DNA of 64,000 nt from Leuctra nigra (Eukaryota > Arthropoda > Insecta > Plecoptera > Leuctridae). Below, piece after piece: positions 34,966 through 48,600 of this stretch. A model generated the notes under the pieces. It made no database searches and was not told where the DNA came from. It was given only the letters and a program-made list of their open reading frames with translations. Each line of letters opens with the position of its first letter. The stretch's first letter is position 1. Location of the stretch: assembly GCA_934045905.1 (NCBI GenBank), contig OW203770.1:4588001-4652000 (forward strand), in the 5' to 3' direction. Both the position numbers and the translations under genes were made by a program.

Positions 34966-35595
34966 CTAACTAATCGAAATCTTAAACTTATGACAACCAC
35001 TGAAAGAGTGTGTTTACAATACAAACTATTATGAGCAGTGCAAGAAATAAAATTAAAATGTACATCACCCCATACCGTACTCCATATTCTTTGTATTTGA
35101 ATTTGGCTGTTCATAAAGTATGTCACGCCTCGGGGGGGGGGGGGGGGGGGGGGGGGCGGGGGGACAAGCGTGACGTTACACTTTGTTGTATATACTCTGT
35201 GTTAATTTGTGCGTTTCACCAAAAAGAAACTCTCAGCTGAGATTTGATGAATATTCCCTCTCTTTAGGATTTGACCATTCTTCAGGAATTTCTCCTCAAG
35301 AAAATCCTCAATGAGAATTTTCTCATTCTTTGAAAAGTAATATTTTGCAATCACTAAATAAATATAAAGTTTTTTGATTTCTCATTATTTCAATATTTTT
35401 TTGCAGTAAATCAATAACTAGTGAAAATTTGCATTTGGTCTGCATTTGGTCTGCATGGTCTGCAGGTGTGACATACTTTTTAGGGGGTTGTCTTAAGTGT
35501 GACAACTTGTGACACGGAGGGAGAGGGGGTAAAAAAGTGGCCTATTTTACGTGATATACTTCATGCACAGCCCCTTACTTCTAGGAAGTTACCAA
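34966..35595. other. Short intergenic stretch with long G run
   Basis: Holds a G homopolymer (about 35131-35156), probably imprecise in length. No gene seen. The region is the 3' flank of the minus-strand GPCR; no clear AATAAA was found for it here. Confidence 0.4.
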
Positions 35596-36672
35596 TTACG
35601 GCAAGTAAAGATTGATTCTTAACAGTTGTCCATTGTCGATGGCGGCACGGCGAGTTCTTCTCGCAATCTTCTTCGACTTCCTTTCCCTCTCCCTCTCCAT
35701 CAGTTTGACAGCAACACAAGGTATTCTGTCACCGATAGCCTTCAGCCACATGGTCCGAGTCGCTTTGTCCAGGAATATGAAGAACAAAGCCAACATGAAC
35801 ACGTGGGTCGTTGCTGTCATCAGAAACAAGTACTCGAAGATGAATTTATTCTTGATCACTCCTTCCTCGGATAGTAAATGGAACGTCCAAGTCAGTCCGA
35901 ATAGAAAGAAGATGAACAGACTCGTTCCAAGACGGCGTAACTGTACCTTCCGACTGCTCAATCCGTGGGTCTCCATTCCTTCTATTTTACCCCAACCGAA
36001 ACAATGGTAAATGCGTGCGGTGATCAAAACAAATATAATTACATTCGCTATTAGGACGAGAGCTGCAGGTAACTGTACCGTAAGTTCAAAAGATAAACCT
36101 TCTGGGTAACAAAACCCTCGGTTCCTCAAATCAGTTCGGTACAATTCAGTGCTCAAGGATGTTAGAGTGATGATAGGGATCAAGGGCAAACCCCAGGCGA
36201 TCACAGCTACCTTAGCAAGTAGATGGCGAGTGCTTTTTGCACCAAGAACCGTAAGAAGACGTTTCAACTGTAAACCTGACATAACACACAGCCAGGCAAA
36301 CATAGCGAGATAAGAATAGTGACGTATGAGGCCAATAGCAAGACATGATCTACTTCTCAAATCATAATTCTTGAAGTTGTTGAGGAAACCAAACACAAGA
36401 TTGAGAATAAGCGCCAGGATCATGTGCAGCAGGATCTGGTGTCCCATGTCTCTCCTCCATTTCTTGAAGACAAGAGCAGTGATGATGATGCTGGATATTC
36501 CAAAGCCGGAGAGAAAGATCTCTCCTATCATGATGCCGTAGAGCAGGCTGTTGTCCTTGATGTAGTTCTGGAAACTGGCGGCAGGTTCGTAGATGATGTA
36601 TACGCCACCGAAACTATTCCAACCATTCCAGGCCACCTTGCACCGGCAGACGCTCAGAGCACCGACAGTTTC
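35596..36672 (-). CDS. Adhesion GPCR exon 8 (GPS end, 7TM, tail)
   Basis: TTTCCAG acceptor, TAA stop. TM1 near LYGIMIGEIFLSGFG, TM2 ILLHMILALILNLVFGFL, TM3 RHYSYLAMFAWLCVMSGLQL, TM4 VAVIAWGLPLIPIITL, TM5 LPAALVLIANVIIFVLI, TM6 LFIFFLFGLTWTFHLL, TM7 FLMTATTHVFMLALFFIFL. The HY..LA.F.W and WG.P patterns are family B2 hallmarks. The tail is basic (MERERERKSKKIARRTRR). Confidence 0.97.
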   Translation of the reverse strand, partial: ETVGALSVCRCKVAWNGWNSFGGVYIIYEPAASFQNYIKDNSLLYGIMIGEIFLSGFGISSIIITALVFKKWRRDMGHQILLHMILALILNLVFGFLNNFKNYDLRSRSCLAIGLIRHYSYLAMFAWLCVMSGLQLKRLLTVLGAKSTRHLLAKVAVIAWGLPLIPIITLTSLSTELYRTDLRNRGFCYPEGLSFELTVQLPAALVLIANVIIFVLITARIYHCFGWGKIEGMETHGLSSRKVQLRRLGTSLFIFFLFGLTWTFHLLSEEGVIKNKFIFEYLFLMTATTHVFMLALFFIFLDKATRTMWLKAIGDRIPCVAVKLMERERERKSKKIARRTRRAAIDNGQLLRINLYLP

Positions 36673-39600
36673 CTGGAAAGTCCTTACAATTATATATATA
36701 TTGTAACTGACAACTGTATGTAACTCATATGTAGAAGGCCGGAAGTTGAATTCTGTGATTGTTTTCAGAAGAGCTGTAATACCAGTATGATTGTTTTCGT
36801 CAAATCCTATTTAGAATGCTATTTGTCTGGGAATTACAAAATGATATGCATTAATGTATGAATGTTCATAGAATCCAAAATTTCGGTTGGACTTCCATCG
36901 TTTTGCAACTGAAAGCTATGAACACTATTCTTTATGCATTATTATTCACGTCAGACTTTTGCTATGGGTTGACCTTGATTTCCTGACAAAAGTATAGACT
37001 TCCAGCCTTCAACCCGAGATATAGATGTTCACACTTTGCAGATTTATGAAATAGTAATTGAATAATATAATACCTTTTGGTTTTCACAACTGTCCGTATC
37101 CCACTCGAATAAATCTATGTTCAGATCTAAGCTCAGACGAGCGCAAGCGCGGATTCTCTCTGTATCTGCCGTTTTGGTTGGAAACGCTATCTGAACGAAG
37201 GAGTCCGAACCATAGGAGGCGTCTTGTCCTTTGGTAGGCGACGACAGAGAAATAATCACGACAGGGTTGCTGCTTGCGTACCTGACAGACAAAATAATAC
37301 AATCGCATTTTATAACAATAGGTAACACAAACTATCCTGTTAGAGTCCATCGCCCAGGTGGCCGAACCTTCCCCCCCACCCCTCACCCCTTGCGGACGCA
37401 TGGAGACATTACTTTTTTGAAAGATCGGTAAATTTGTAGTAGAATTTCACTTGTCTGCACTTTGGCGCCTGGTGGGTACGGTCAGTTGGGGGGGGGGGGG
37501 GGGGGGGGGGGGGGAGGCACCTTGCATATTAGTGACAAATAAGCAATGCAAGTATTGTAAATGGCAATCAACTATAAACGTTACACATGTTATTTTTACA
37601 CGTAATACCTAACACATGAAAAAAAATCACAATTTGCCCATGAAAATTTGATTTTTTTTTAATGTCACATACATGTGTACAAGTAATTTATACACAAATT
37701 TAAAGCCTTGGAAATTTTCATGACAAATCCCAACACTATACACCCCCCACCCCCCAGGCGCTACAGTGCGGACAATTTTCACTAAAAATATGGCCCTCTA
37801 TCAAAAAAAATATGGTCACTGAAAATCCCCTTGGTTGAGAAACCCCCAAAAGTGGAAGATATCAAAATTTCGGTTTCGGGGGCATATGCAAAATAATTTT
37901 AATACTCTTAATGACTATTACTCACGAATGTGATTAATAAACTCACAATATTTTCTTCTAATCACATATGTTACAAATATTTTTGAAAAAGTAAAAAAAA
38001 TGACTTTTTGGCCTTTTAGGAGCTACGTAAGTATTGCGATTAGGGCCTTTTACCATCTCAAATTATCTTCCGATGAAACCTACTATTGGTTTACTGTTAG
38101 TTTTTTTAATTTTCAAAGCAGTTTAATTTTTTTTGTAAAGTGTCAAAATTTTGACTTGACGGTAAAAGGTGCTTTAAAAAAACTATGCAGTGTAGTTTTA
38201 TATCCCATTTCTAAATATATGTTCAGAAAGACTCAATCACTTACTACCTTCTTGTCACAATTAATGAATTAAATACTCAAAAAATGTCAAAAATGCCACT
38301 TTAACCCCCCCCCCCCCTGTGCTACACCACACCCACCAGGGGTCAAATTGCAGACAAGTGAATTTTCACTTCAAATATGACCATCTATCAAAAAAATTTA
38401 GTTACAGCAAGTTATTAGTTATCATAGTGTTATCAGCAAGTATTAGAATGTGCCAACAAAATAGGGAAATTCTTGTCTGTGACGTATTAATTTTATATAT
38501 CGTCTGTAAGATTCGTCCAGACATAATTATATTTCTAATTTTGGGTTGCTGTAACGATGATTCAACCCCCAAGTTGGTGGAGTAGAACGGTCTGCTTATA
38601 TTTACTCCTCAGCTGACCAGAACAGGTAATTGCAATATGCTATATTGCAAATTGCAACCTTCATTCGTCTATAGGGGCCGCGGGACGCGAGAATGGAAAC
38701 GACAAAGAGTTGCTTATGGGAGAAGCGGCTATTTCACTGAGATGCTCCGCTGCGCTGTTGAATGCGCGTAAGATGTGTATATTATGAAGCATTTAGATAT
38801 CGCAGACCCAATAGCTCAGTTGGTAAAGCATTGGCCTGTGGTGCAAAAGGACGTCGGTTCGAATCCTGCCCGGTCTCACTTCTTCTTCTTCTTCTTCTTC
38901 ATTTAGATATCGCAGACCCAATAGCTCAGTTGGTAAAGCATTGGCCTGAGGTGCAAAAGGACGTCGGTTCGAATCCTGCCCGGTCTCACTTCTTATATTG
39001 CATTTTTTACAAGTTTTAATTCTGCCTAACCATAGAGTTATTTTTTCCCAGCTTAAATTTTCTCAAGTTAGAATTTGTCTACCCATAGAGAGTTTTATTC
39101 CTGAGGCTGCCCAGTAAAACGTATGCGCATCCGACTGCACAGCAAAGCAAATCAGCTCAATCAGCTGCTTCTCCCATAAGCAACTCTTTGTCGTTTCCAT
39201 TCTCGCCCACGGGAAGCCGGTCATCTTGGATATGAAAGTAGGATTTTAGGGTAGATGTTGACCATCTACATTAACATATGAGATAGTATCGAAACCACAA
39301 ACCATTAAAATTTTAAGTTTTTGATATTTAAATCTAACTGTGAACTATCACATTGACTTTTATATTAAAACTAGAGTAATCTCCACTATCACTTACTGGT
39401 TTATCTTGCCCTTGTGGAATACATAATCAGTTTTGCTGTAAAAGCCACCAAGTCTAACGTTGTTTTGAACTAAATCAATGGACACTGTGACCGCAACTTC
39501 TGTCTCGTCTGTTATGTAGTTGGTATCGGAAGCTCTGATTGGCTGCATGGTCATGTTCTGTGTTGTTGAGTTGCTTGTGAGGTTGAACCCGACGATTGGA

Positions 39601-42600
39601 TTCTCAGCAACATTTGTGTTTGCTACGAAGAGGGCGAGGTCACATGATTCAGCCAACTCGTACTCACTGTGAGGGACCTGGAAACATATTCATACATGAT
39701 AAATATTCTTAGTAATACTTTGATGAAAGTCGTCTAGTCTTACATCTATAGGCTCATCTTTATAAGGGTACAACTTAACTCAATCGGAGGAACGGAAATG
39801 TGGAACGGAAGTGGGTACGGAAGTCAGGTCAACATTTCCAGGAATCCGTCGTCGCTAAAGTCGTTCGTATCCGATCTGTGGATTGGGATTTTCTTGAAAA
39901 ACAGGTATTTTACGAACCCCTAAGCGAGCAAAACAGGTATTTTACGAACCCCTTAGTGAGCTCAACCCAAGAGAAGGCTCGGCATAACAATGGGGCATGG
40001 TGCGCACGCAGGTAAAGTAGGGGACGGGACAGTAAAAATACCCTTTTCCAATCCACAGATCGACTGCTGTTTACTTTAGATAAACAGTGACTCAGCGACG
40101 GCTGACTCATCCATTACAGTTGCGTAACGCAAACTGGCGGGTGGAGGGGGAGGGGTGAGGTTCATTACTTTCTGAATGAATTCTTCTACATAACGCCGCA
40201 CTCTTCAGCACTTACTTTAGTATATTATGATGGAAGATAGTGGTGAAGAGTATAGGTAAGGATGGACGGTGGGAAGGAGGCGGTCGTGGCCTATTAGTAT
40301 AGGGTACCTTCCCAGCATTTGCCTCTCGTGTATGTATGTATGTATGTATGTATGTATGTATGTATGTATGTATGCTCAAAGTACGTATTTGGCCCGTAGC
40401 CTAAGAAATGATATTCCAAGAATGGGGCAACTATGCAGACAGCCTTGCGCCGACGGTAAAATCTCAACCCGATTAGTCAGAATACGAGCAGAATAAGGGT
40501 AAGTATCAAATCAACAGCGAATCTCTGCCAGCGCTGATATTACGTGTGACAGGCAAGACAACTATAGTGTTTTCTTTTGTTTCTCATTAGAAAATAAAAT
40601 GTAAGTAATATAAAATAATTTCATTACGAATAGTATGCATGTGGTTATTAGGTATATAAATAATCACATTTCTAAAAGTTGCATGTAAAATTAATTCGCG
40701 TGAATATAAATTTCGTTTAAAATTATATATTTTTAATATTTATAAACCTGACTGACGAGATGACTGAGATCAAACACGACATTATTGAAGCGACATTATA
40801 TTATAATGAATGCTGAACACAGATCCGATGCAGGTGTTTCCTTGAGGGATATTTCAGATGTTATGAGCTTGGGTTTTTATTTAGGTGTTGTTGAGTTATT
40901 AATTGAGAAAGGTTTTGTCAGATTGTTTGAAGACATTGTGATTGGTAATGTTGTAACGACAATGGAGGGGGAAAGAGCAATGTCTTATTGGTAGCCATGT
41001 CGACGTTACAAGCTGCAATAAAAGTGTCATAGGTGACTCCGTAACCGATCGATTCAGGGGCCCACCCCTGAATACGCCCTTGCTATTGTTATGAGATGAG
41101 ACCAGAAAAATAGCCAAAAATAGCGTGGAAAATAGAAATTCCGAACAGAAAATAGTTTTTCGCTGTTGCAAATTCCGTGTCAAACGTATTGACGACTTTC
41201 GGGTTAATTCAGTTCACCCCCCCCCCCCCCCCCCCTCCCCCACCTCTCTCCTACACTACAATTTTTTTGATAACGAAATTCTACCAGCTGTAACTTTGTT
41301 CCTGCTTAATTTGTGCAGTAATTACGTCACAGAGATGTCTTGCCCTTTATGCGTTTTGTTTGGGTCTTTTGTAGGATAGTACGTTTTATAAGAGATTTTG
41401 TTCTTGGTTTATTATTCCTATTTCAATTCTTCGCAAGAAAACTTCTCATTCATGGGGAAATACTACCTACAAAAACTTGAATACATTATAAGAGAAATTA
41501 CCTTAAAGTTATCAACTACATTCAATATATTCCAGATAATCCTATCAATATTTTCGTGTGAGTTATATTGAAAGAATTCGGCTTGAGAGTCCATTGCCGA
41601 GATAATTTCTCCGAGTGTAGTACCGTTTAATCCGACTTGCAGAAGTGCACCCATGAACTGCCAGCTCTGTAATAGAATCAAGAGTGTTAATAACATCGAT
41701 GGAAAATGTGAAATAAACATGTGTAATTCATTTGTAACTGTATTTTTAATTTATCTTCGTGGCAACCTTTTGTACAGTTGAGAAATGTATAAAGGAATTT
41801 ATTTGACAACATTAAAAAGTATAATAAAATGTAATATTTTACCAAATGCCCCCCTAAACAACAACCAATGGGCCAGACTTCGCTGTGATCAAACTACTGA
41901 ATTGATCGGACTGAATATTTCACATATTATAAAACACATATTACTATGGGTTGATGTGTTAAAGTTTCTTAAACATTACTTCAGTATAAAAGATACAGCT
42001 GTTCGAATTTGGTTGGCGAAAAATCGATACGGTGCTCAAATAGCCTTCGCCCAGAAAACCATCAATGGCCGGGAAAGCGATTCTTCAAAACTATTGACGA
42101 TAACAAGCAAAATCTTTATAATTTAAACTATCGATTGTGTTATAAATCAATAGGTACTACATTTAAATCAATGGAACTAAAGTTATGGTATCTTGAAGTT
42201 GCGAGCCACCAGAAAATCCGGGAGTTGTGGTTGCGGGGCTAGGCTGTATTATTTTCTGAATGTAAGTTATTTGCATATAGGGCCGGTATTAACAACAATA
42301 AATATAATGCAGTTAGGGCCGGTATTACCAAAGTTAATCTGAGCTGGATTAAATAAATATTGGACTAAATTGGCGGCGCAGCCAATCAGATATCTCAAAA
42401 TTATTGAAACAGTTGCATTTAATCCAAAAGTTAGTTAACCAGCAAATTTACCTTAGTAATACCGGGCCTTAATGTTATCTGAGGGTTATTTAAACTGAGG
42501 AAATATGCTCCGGAATTAAATTATACCAACCGTAATAGAATCAATAAGTTTCAAATTCCACTTGTTCTGGTATTCGACTGCGTATTTGTGGAGGTCCAAA

Positions 42601-45600
42601 TGGTCAGAATGAGAGTAGCAAGGGTCAGAACGCCACGTCGTAACTTCTGACCAAACAACAGTGTATCTGTCCCAGTAGCATTCCCGTGCAGCTGTGAGGT
42701 TGCCGGTCACCACAGTAGCCACATTGTCTAGAACAATACACATGTGTCAACACAAGTAGCATTCCCGTGCAGCTGTGAGGTTGCCGGTCACCACAGTAGC
42801 CACATTGTCTAGAACAATACACATGTGTCAACACAAGTGGCATTCCCGTGCAGCTGTGAGGTTGCCGGTCACCACAGTAGCCACATTGTCTAGAACAATA
42901 CACATGTGTCAACACAAGTGGCATTCCCGTGCAGCTGTGAGGTTGCCGGTCACCACAGTAGCCACATTGTCTAGAACAATACACATGTGTCAACACAAGT
43001 AGCATTCCCGTGCAGCTGTGAGGTTGCCGGTCACCACAGTAGCCACATTGTCTAGAACAATACACATGTGTCAACACAAGTAGCATTCCCGTGCAGCTGT
43101 GAGGTTGCCGGTCACCACAGTAGCCACATTGTCTAGAACAATACACATGTGTCAACACAAGTAGCATTCCCGTGCAGCTGTGAGGTTGCCGGTCACCACA
43201 GTAGCCACATTGTCTAGAACAATACACATGTGTCAACACAAGTAGCATTCCCGTGCAGCTGTGAGGTTGCCGGTCACCACAATAACCACATTGTCTAGAA
43301 CAATACACATGTGTCAACACAAGTAGCATTCCCGTGCAGCTGTGAGGTTGCCGGTCACCACAGTAGCCACATTGTATAGAACAATACACATGTGTCAACA
43401 CAAGTAGCATTCCCGTGCAGCTGTGAGGTTGCCGGTCACCACAATAACCACATTGTCTAGAACAATACACATGTGTCAACACAAGTAGCATTCCCGTGCA
43501 GCTGTGAGGTTGCCGGTCACCACAGTAGCCACATTGTATAGAACAATACACATGTGTCAACACAAGTGGCATTCCCGTGCAGCTGTGAGGTTGCCGGTCA
43601 CCACAGTAGCCACATTGTATAGAACAATACACATGTGTCAACACAAGTGGCATTCCCGTGCAGCTGTGAGGTTGCCGGTCACCACAGTAGCCACATTGTC
43701 TAGAACAATACACATGTGTCAACACAAGTAGCATTCCCGTGCAGCTGTGAGGTTGCCGGTCACCACAGTAGCCACATTGTATAGAACAATACACATGTGT
43801 CAACACAAGTAGCATTCCCGTGCAGCTGTGAGGTTGCCAGTCACCTCAGTAGCCACATTGTCTAGAACAATACACATGTGTCAACACAAGTAGCATTCCC
43901 GTGCAGATGTGAGGTTGCCGGTCACCACAGTAGCCACATTGTCTAGAACAATACACATGTGTCAACACAAGTAGCATTCCCGTGCAGCTGTGAGGTTGCC
44001 GGTCACCACAATAACCACATTGTCTAGAACAATACACATGTGTCAACACAAGTAGCATTCCCGTGCAGATGTGAGGTTGCCGGTCACCACAGTAGCCACA
44101 TTGTCTAGAACAATACACATGTGTCAACACAAGTAGCATTCCCGTGCAGCTGTGAGGTTGCCGGTCACCACAATAACCACATTGTCTAGAACAATACACA
44201 TGTGTCAACACAAGTAGCATTCCCGTGCAGCTGTGAGGTTGCCGGTCACCACAGTAGCCACATTGTATAGAACAATACACATGTGTCAACACAAGTGGCA
44301 TTCCCGTGCAGCTGTGAGGTTGCCGGTCACCACAGTAGCCACATTGTATAGAACAATACACATGTGTCAACACAAGTGGCATTCCCGTGCAGCTGTGAGG
44401 TTGCCGGTCACCACAGTAGCCACATTGTCTAGAACAATACACATGTGTCAACACAAGTAGCATTCCCGTGCAGCTGTGAGGTTGCCGGTCACCACAGTAG
44501 CCACATTGTATAGAACAATACACATGTGTCAACACAAGTAGCATTCCCGTGCAGCTGTGAGGTTGCCAGTCACCTCAGTAGCCACATTGTCTAGAACAAT
44601 ACACATGTGTCAACACAAGTAGCATTCCCGTGCAGATGTGAGGTTGCCGGTCACCACAGTAGCCACATTGTCTAGAACAATACACATGTGTCAACACAAG
44701 TAGCATTCCCGTGCAGCTGTGAGGTTGCCGGTCACCACAATAACCACATTGTCTAGAACAATACACATGTGTCAACACAAGTAGCATTCCCGTGCAGATG
44801 TGAGGTTGCCGGTCACCACAGTAGCCACATTGTCTAGAACAATACACATGTGTCAACACAAGTAGCATTCCCGTGCAGATGTGAGGTTGCCGGTCACCAC
44901 AGTAGCCACATTGTCTAGAACAATACACATGTGTCAACACAAGTAGCATTCCCGTGCAGATGTGAGGTTGCCGGTCACCACAGTAGCCACATTGTCTAGA
45001 ACAATACACATGTGTCAACACAAGTAGCATTCCCGTGCAGATGTGAGGTTGCCGGTCACCACAGTAGCCACATTGTCTAGAACAATACACATGTGTCAAC
45101 ACAAGTAGCATTCCCGTGCAGCTGTGAGGTTGCCGGTCACCACAGTAGCCACATTGTCTAGAACAATACACATGTGTCAACACAAGTAGCATTCCCGTGC
45201 AGCTGTGAGGTTGCCAGTCACCACAGTAGCCACATTGTCTAGAACAATACACATGTGTCAACACAAGTGGCATTCCCGTGCAGCTGTGAGGTTGCCAGTC
45301 ACCACAGTAGCCACATTGTCTAGAACAATACACATGTGTCAACACAAGTGGCATTCCCGTGCAGCTGTGAGGTTGCCAGTCACCACAGTAGCCACATTGT
45401 CTAGAACAATACACATGTGTCAACACAAGTAGCATTCCCGTGCAGCTGTGAGGTTGCCAGTCACCACAGTAGCCACATTGTCTAGAACAATACACATGTG
45501 TCAACACAAGTAGCATTCCCGTGCAGCTGTGAGGTTGCCAGTCACCTCAGTAGCCACATTGTCTAGAACAATACACATGTGTCAACACAAGTAGCATTCC

Positions 45601-48600
45601 CGTGCAGATGTGAGGTTGCCGGTCACCACAGTAGCCACATTGTCTAGAACAATACACATGTGTCAACACAAGTAGCATTCCCGTGCAGCTGTGAGGTTGC
45701 CGGTCACCACAATAACCACATTGTCTAGAACAATACACATGTGTCAACACAAGTAGCATTCCCGTGCAGATGTGAGGTTGCCGGTCACCACAGTAGCCAC
45801 ATTGTCTAGAACAATACACATGTGTCAACACAAGTAGCATTCCCGTGCAGATGTGAGGTTGCCGGTCACCACAGTAGCCACATTGTCTAGAACAATACAC
45901 ATGTGTCAACACAAGTAGCATTCCCGTGCAGATGTGAGGTTGCCGGTCACCACAGTAGCCACATTGTCTAGAACAATACACATGTGTCAACACAAGTAGC
46001 ATTCCCGTGCAGATGTGAGGTTGCCGGTCACCACAGTAGCCACATTGTCTAGAACAATACACATGTGTCAACACAAGTAGCATTCCCGTGCAGCTGTGAG
46101 GTTGCCGGTCACCACAGTAGCCACATTGTCTAGAACAATACACATGTGTCAACACAAGTAGCATTCCCGTGCAGCTGTGAGGTTGCCAGTCACCACAGTA
46201 GCCACATTGTCTAGAACAATACACATGTGTCAACACAAGTGGCATTCCCGTGCAGCTGTGAGGTTGCCAGTCACCACAGTAGCCACATTGTCTAGAACAA
46301 TACACATGTGTCAACACAAGTGGCATTCCCGTGCAGCTGTGAGGTTGCCAGTCACCACAGTAGCCACATTGTCTAGAACAATACACATGTGTCAACACAA
46401 GTAGCATTCCCGTGCAGCTGTGAGGTTGCCAGTCACCACAGTAGCCACATTGTCTAGAACAATACACATGTGTCAACACAAGTAGCATTCCCGTGCAGAT
46501 GTGAGGTTGCCGGTCACCACAGTAGCCACATTGTCTAGAACAATACACATGTGTCAACACAAGTAGCATTCCCGTGCAGCTGTGAGGTTGCCAGTCACCA
46601 CAGTAGCCACATTGTCTAGAACAATACACATGTGTCAACACAAGTAGCATTCCCGTGCAGATGTGAGGTTGCCGGTCACCACAGTAGCCACATTGTCTAG
46701 AACAATACACATGTGTCAACACAAGTGGCATTCCCGTGCAGCTGTGAGGTTGCCGGTCACCACAGTAGCCACATTGTCTAGAACAATACACATGTGTCAA
46801 CACAAGTAGCATTCCCGTGCAGCTGTGAGGTTGCCGGTCACCACAGTAGCCACATTGTATAGAACAATACACATGTGTCAACACAAGTGGCATTCCCGTG
46901 CAGCTGTGAGGTTGCCGGTCACCACAGTAGCCACATTGTCTAGAACAATACACATGTGTCAACACAAGTAGCATTCCCGTGCAGCTGTGAGGTTGCCGGT
47001 CACCACAGTAGCCACATTGTATAGAACAATACACATGTGTCAACACAAGTAGCATTCCCGTGCAGCTGTGAGGTTGCCAGTCACCTCAGTAGCCACATTG
47101 TCTAGAACAATACACATGTGTCAACACAAGTAGCATTCCCGTGCAGATGTGAGGTTGCCGGTCACCACAGTAGCCACATTGTCTAGAACAATACACATGT
47201 GTCAACACAAGTAGCATTCCCGTGCAGCTGTGAGGTTGCCGGTCACCACAATAACCACATTGTCTAGAACAATACACATGTGTCAACACAAGTAGCATTC
47301 CCGTGCAGATGTGAGGTTGCCGGTCACCACAGTAGCCACATTGTCTAGAACAATACACATGTGTCAACACAAGTAGCATTCCCGTGCAGATGTGAGGTTG
47401 CCGGTCACCACAGTAGCCACATTGTCTAGAACAATACACATGTGTCAACACAAGTAGCATTCCCGTGCAGATGTGAGGTTGCCGGTCACCACAGTAGCCA
47501 CATTGTCTAGAACAATACACATGTGTCAACACAAGTAGCATTCCCGTGCAGATGTGAGGTTGCCGGTCACCACAGTAGCCACATTGTCTAGAACAATACA
47601 CATGTGTCAACACAAGTAGCATTCCCGTGCAGCTGTGAGGTTGCCGGTCACCACAGTAGCCACATTGTCTAGAACAATACACATGTGTCAACACAAGTAG
47701 CATTCCCGTGCAGCTGTGAGGTTGCCAGTCACCACAGTAGCCACATTGTCTAGAACAATACACATGTGTCAACACAAGTGGCATTCCCGTGCAGCTGTGA
47801 GGTTGCCAGTCACCACAGTAGCCACATTGTCTAGAACAATACACATGTGTCAACACAAGTGGCATTCCCGTGCAGCTGTGAGGTTGCCAGTCACCACAGT
47901 AGCCACATTGTCTAGAACAATACACATGTGTCAACACAAGTAGCATTCCCGTGCAGCTGTGAGGTTGCCAGTCACCACAGTAGCCACATTGTCTAGAACA
48001 ATACACATGTGTCAACACAAGTAGCATTCCCGTGCAGATGTGAGGTTGCCGGTCACCACAGTAGCCACATTGTCTAGAACAATACACATGTGTCAACACA
48101 AGTAGCATTCCCGTGCAGCTGTGAGGTTGCCGGTCACCACAGTAGCCACATTGTCTAGAACAATACACATGTGTCAACACAAGTAGCATTCCCGTGCAGC
48201 TGTGAGGTTGCCAGTCACCACAGTAGCCACATTGTCTAGAACAATACACATGTGTCAACACAAGTGGCATTCCCGTGCAGCTGTGAGGTTGCCAGTCACC
48301 ACAGTAGCCACATTGTCTAGAACAATACACATGTGTCAACACAAGTGGCATTCCCGTGCAGCTGTGAGGTTGCCAGTCACCACAGTAGCCACATTGTCTA
48401 GAACAATACACATGTGTCAACACAAGTAGCATTCCCGTGCAGCTGTGAGGTTGCCAGTCACCACAGTAGCCACATTGTCTAGAACAATACACATGTGTCA
48501 ACACAAGTAGCATTCCCGTGCAGCTGTGAGGTTGCCGGTCACCACAGTAGCCACATTGTCTAGAACAATACACATGTGTCAACACAAGTAGCATTCCCGT

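Larger units (their letters stand above)
38688..39205. mobile_element. TIR element enclosing two tRNA-like sequences
   Basis: Perfect 39-bp inverted arms (38688-38726, 39167-39205; CGAGAATGGAAACGACAAAG...). Inside are two tandem copies of a unit of about 100 bp with a tRNA-like sequence, separated by a (TTC)n tract. Within GPCR intron 6. Confidence 0.75.

Noticed and set aside
38762..39019. 85-codon frame reading NSSVGKALACGAKGRRFESC
   Set aside because: This is the well-known translation of a tRNA-like sequence, not a protein.
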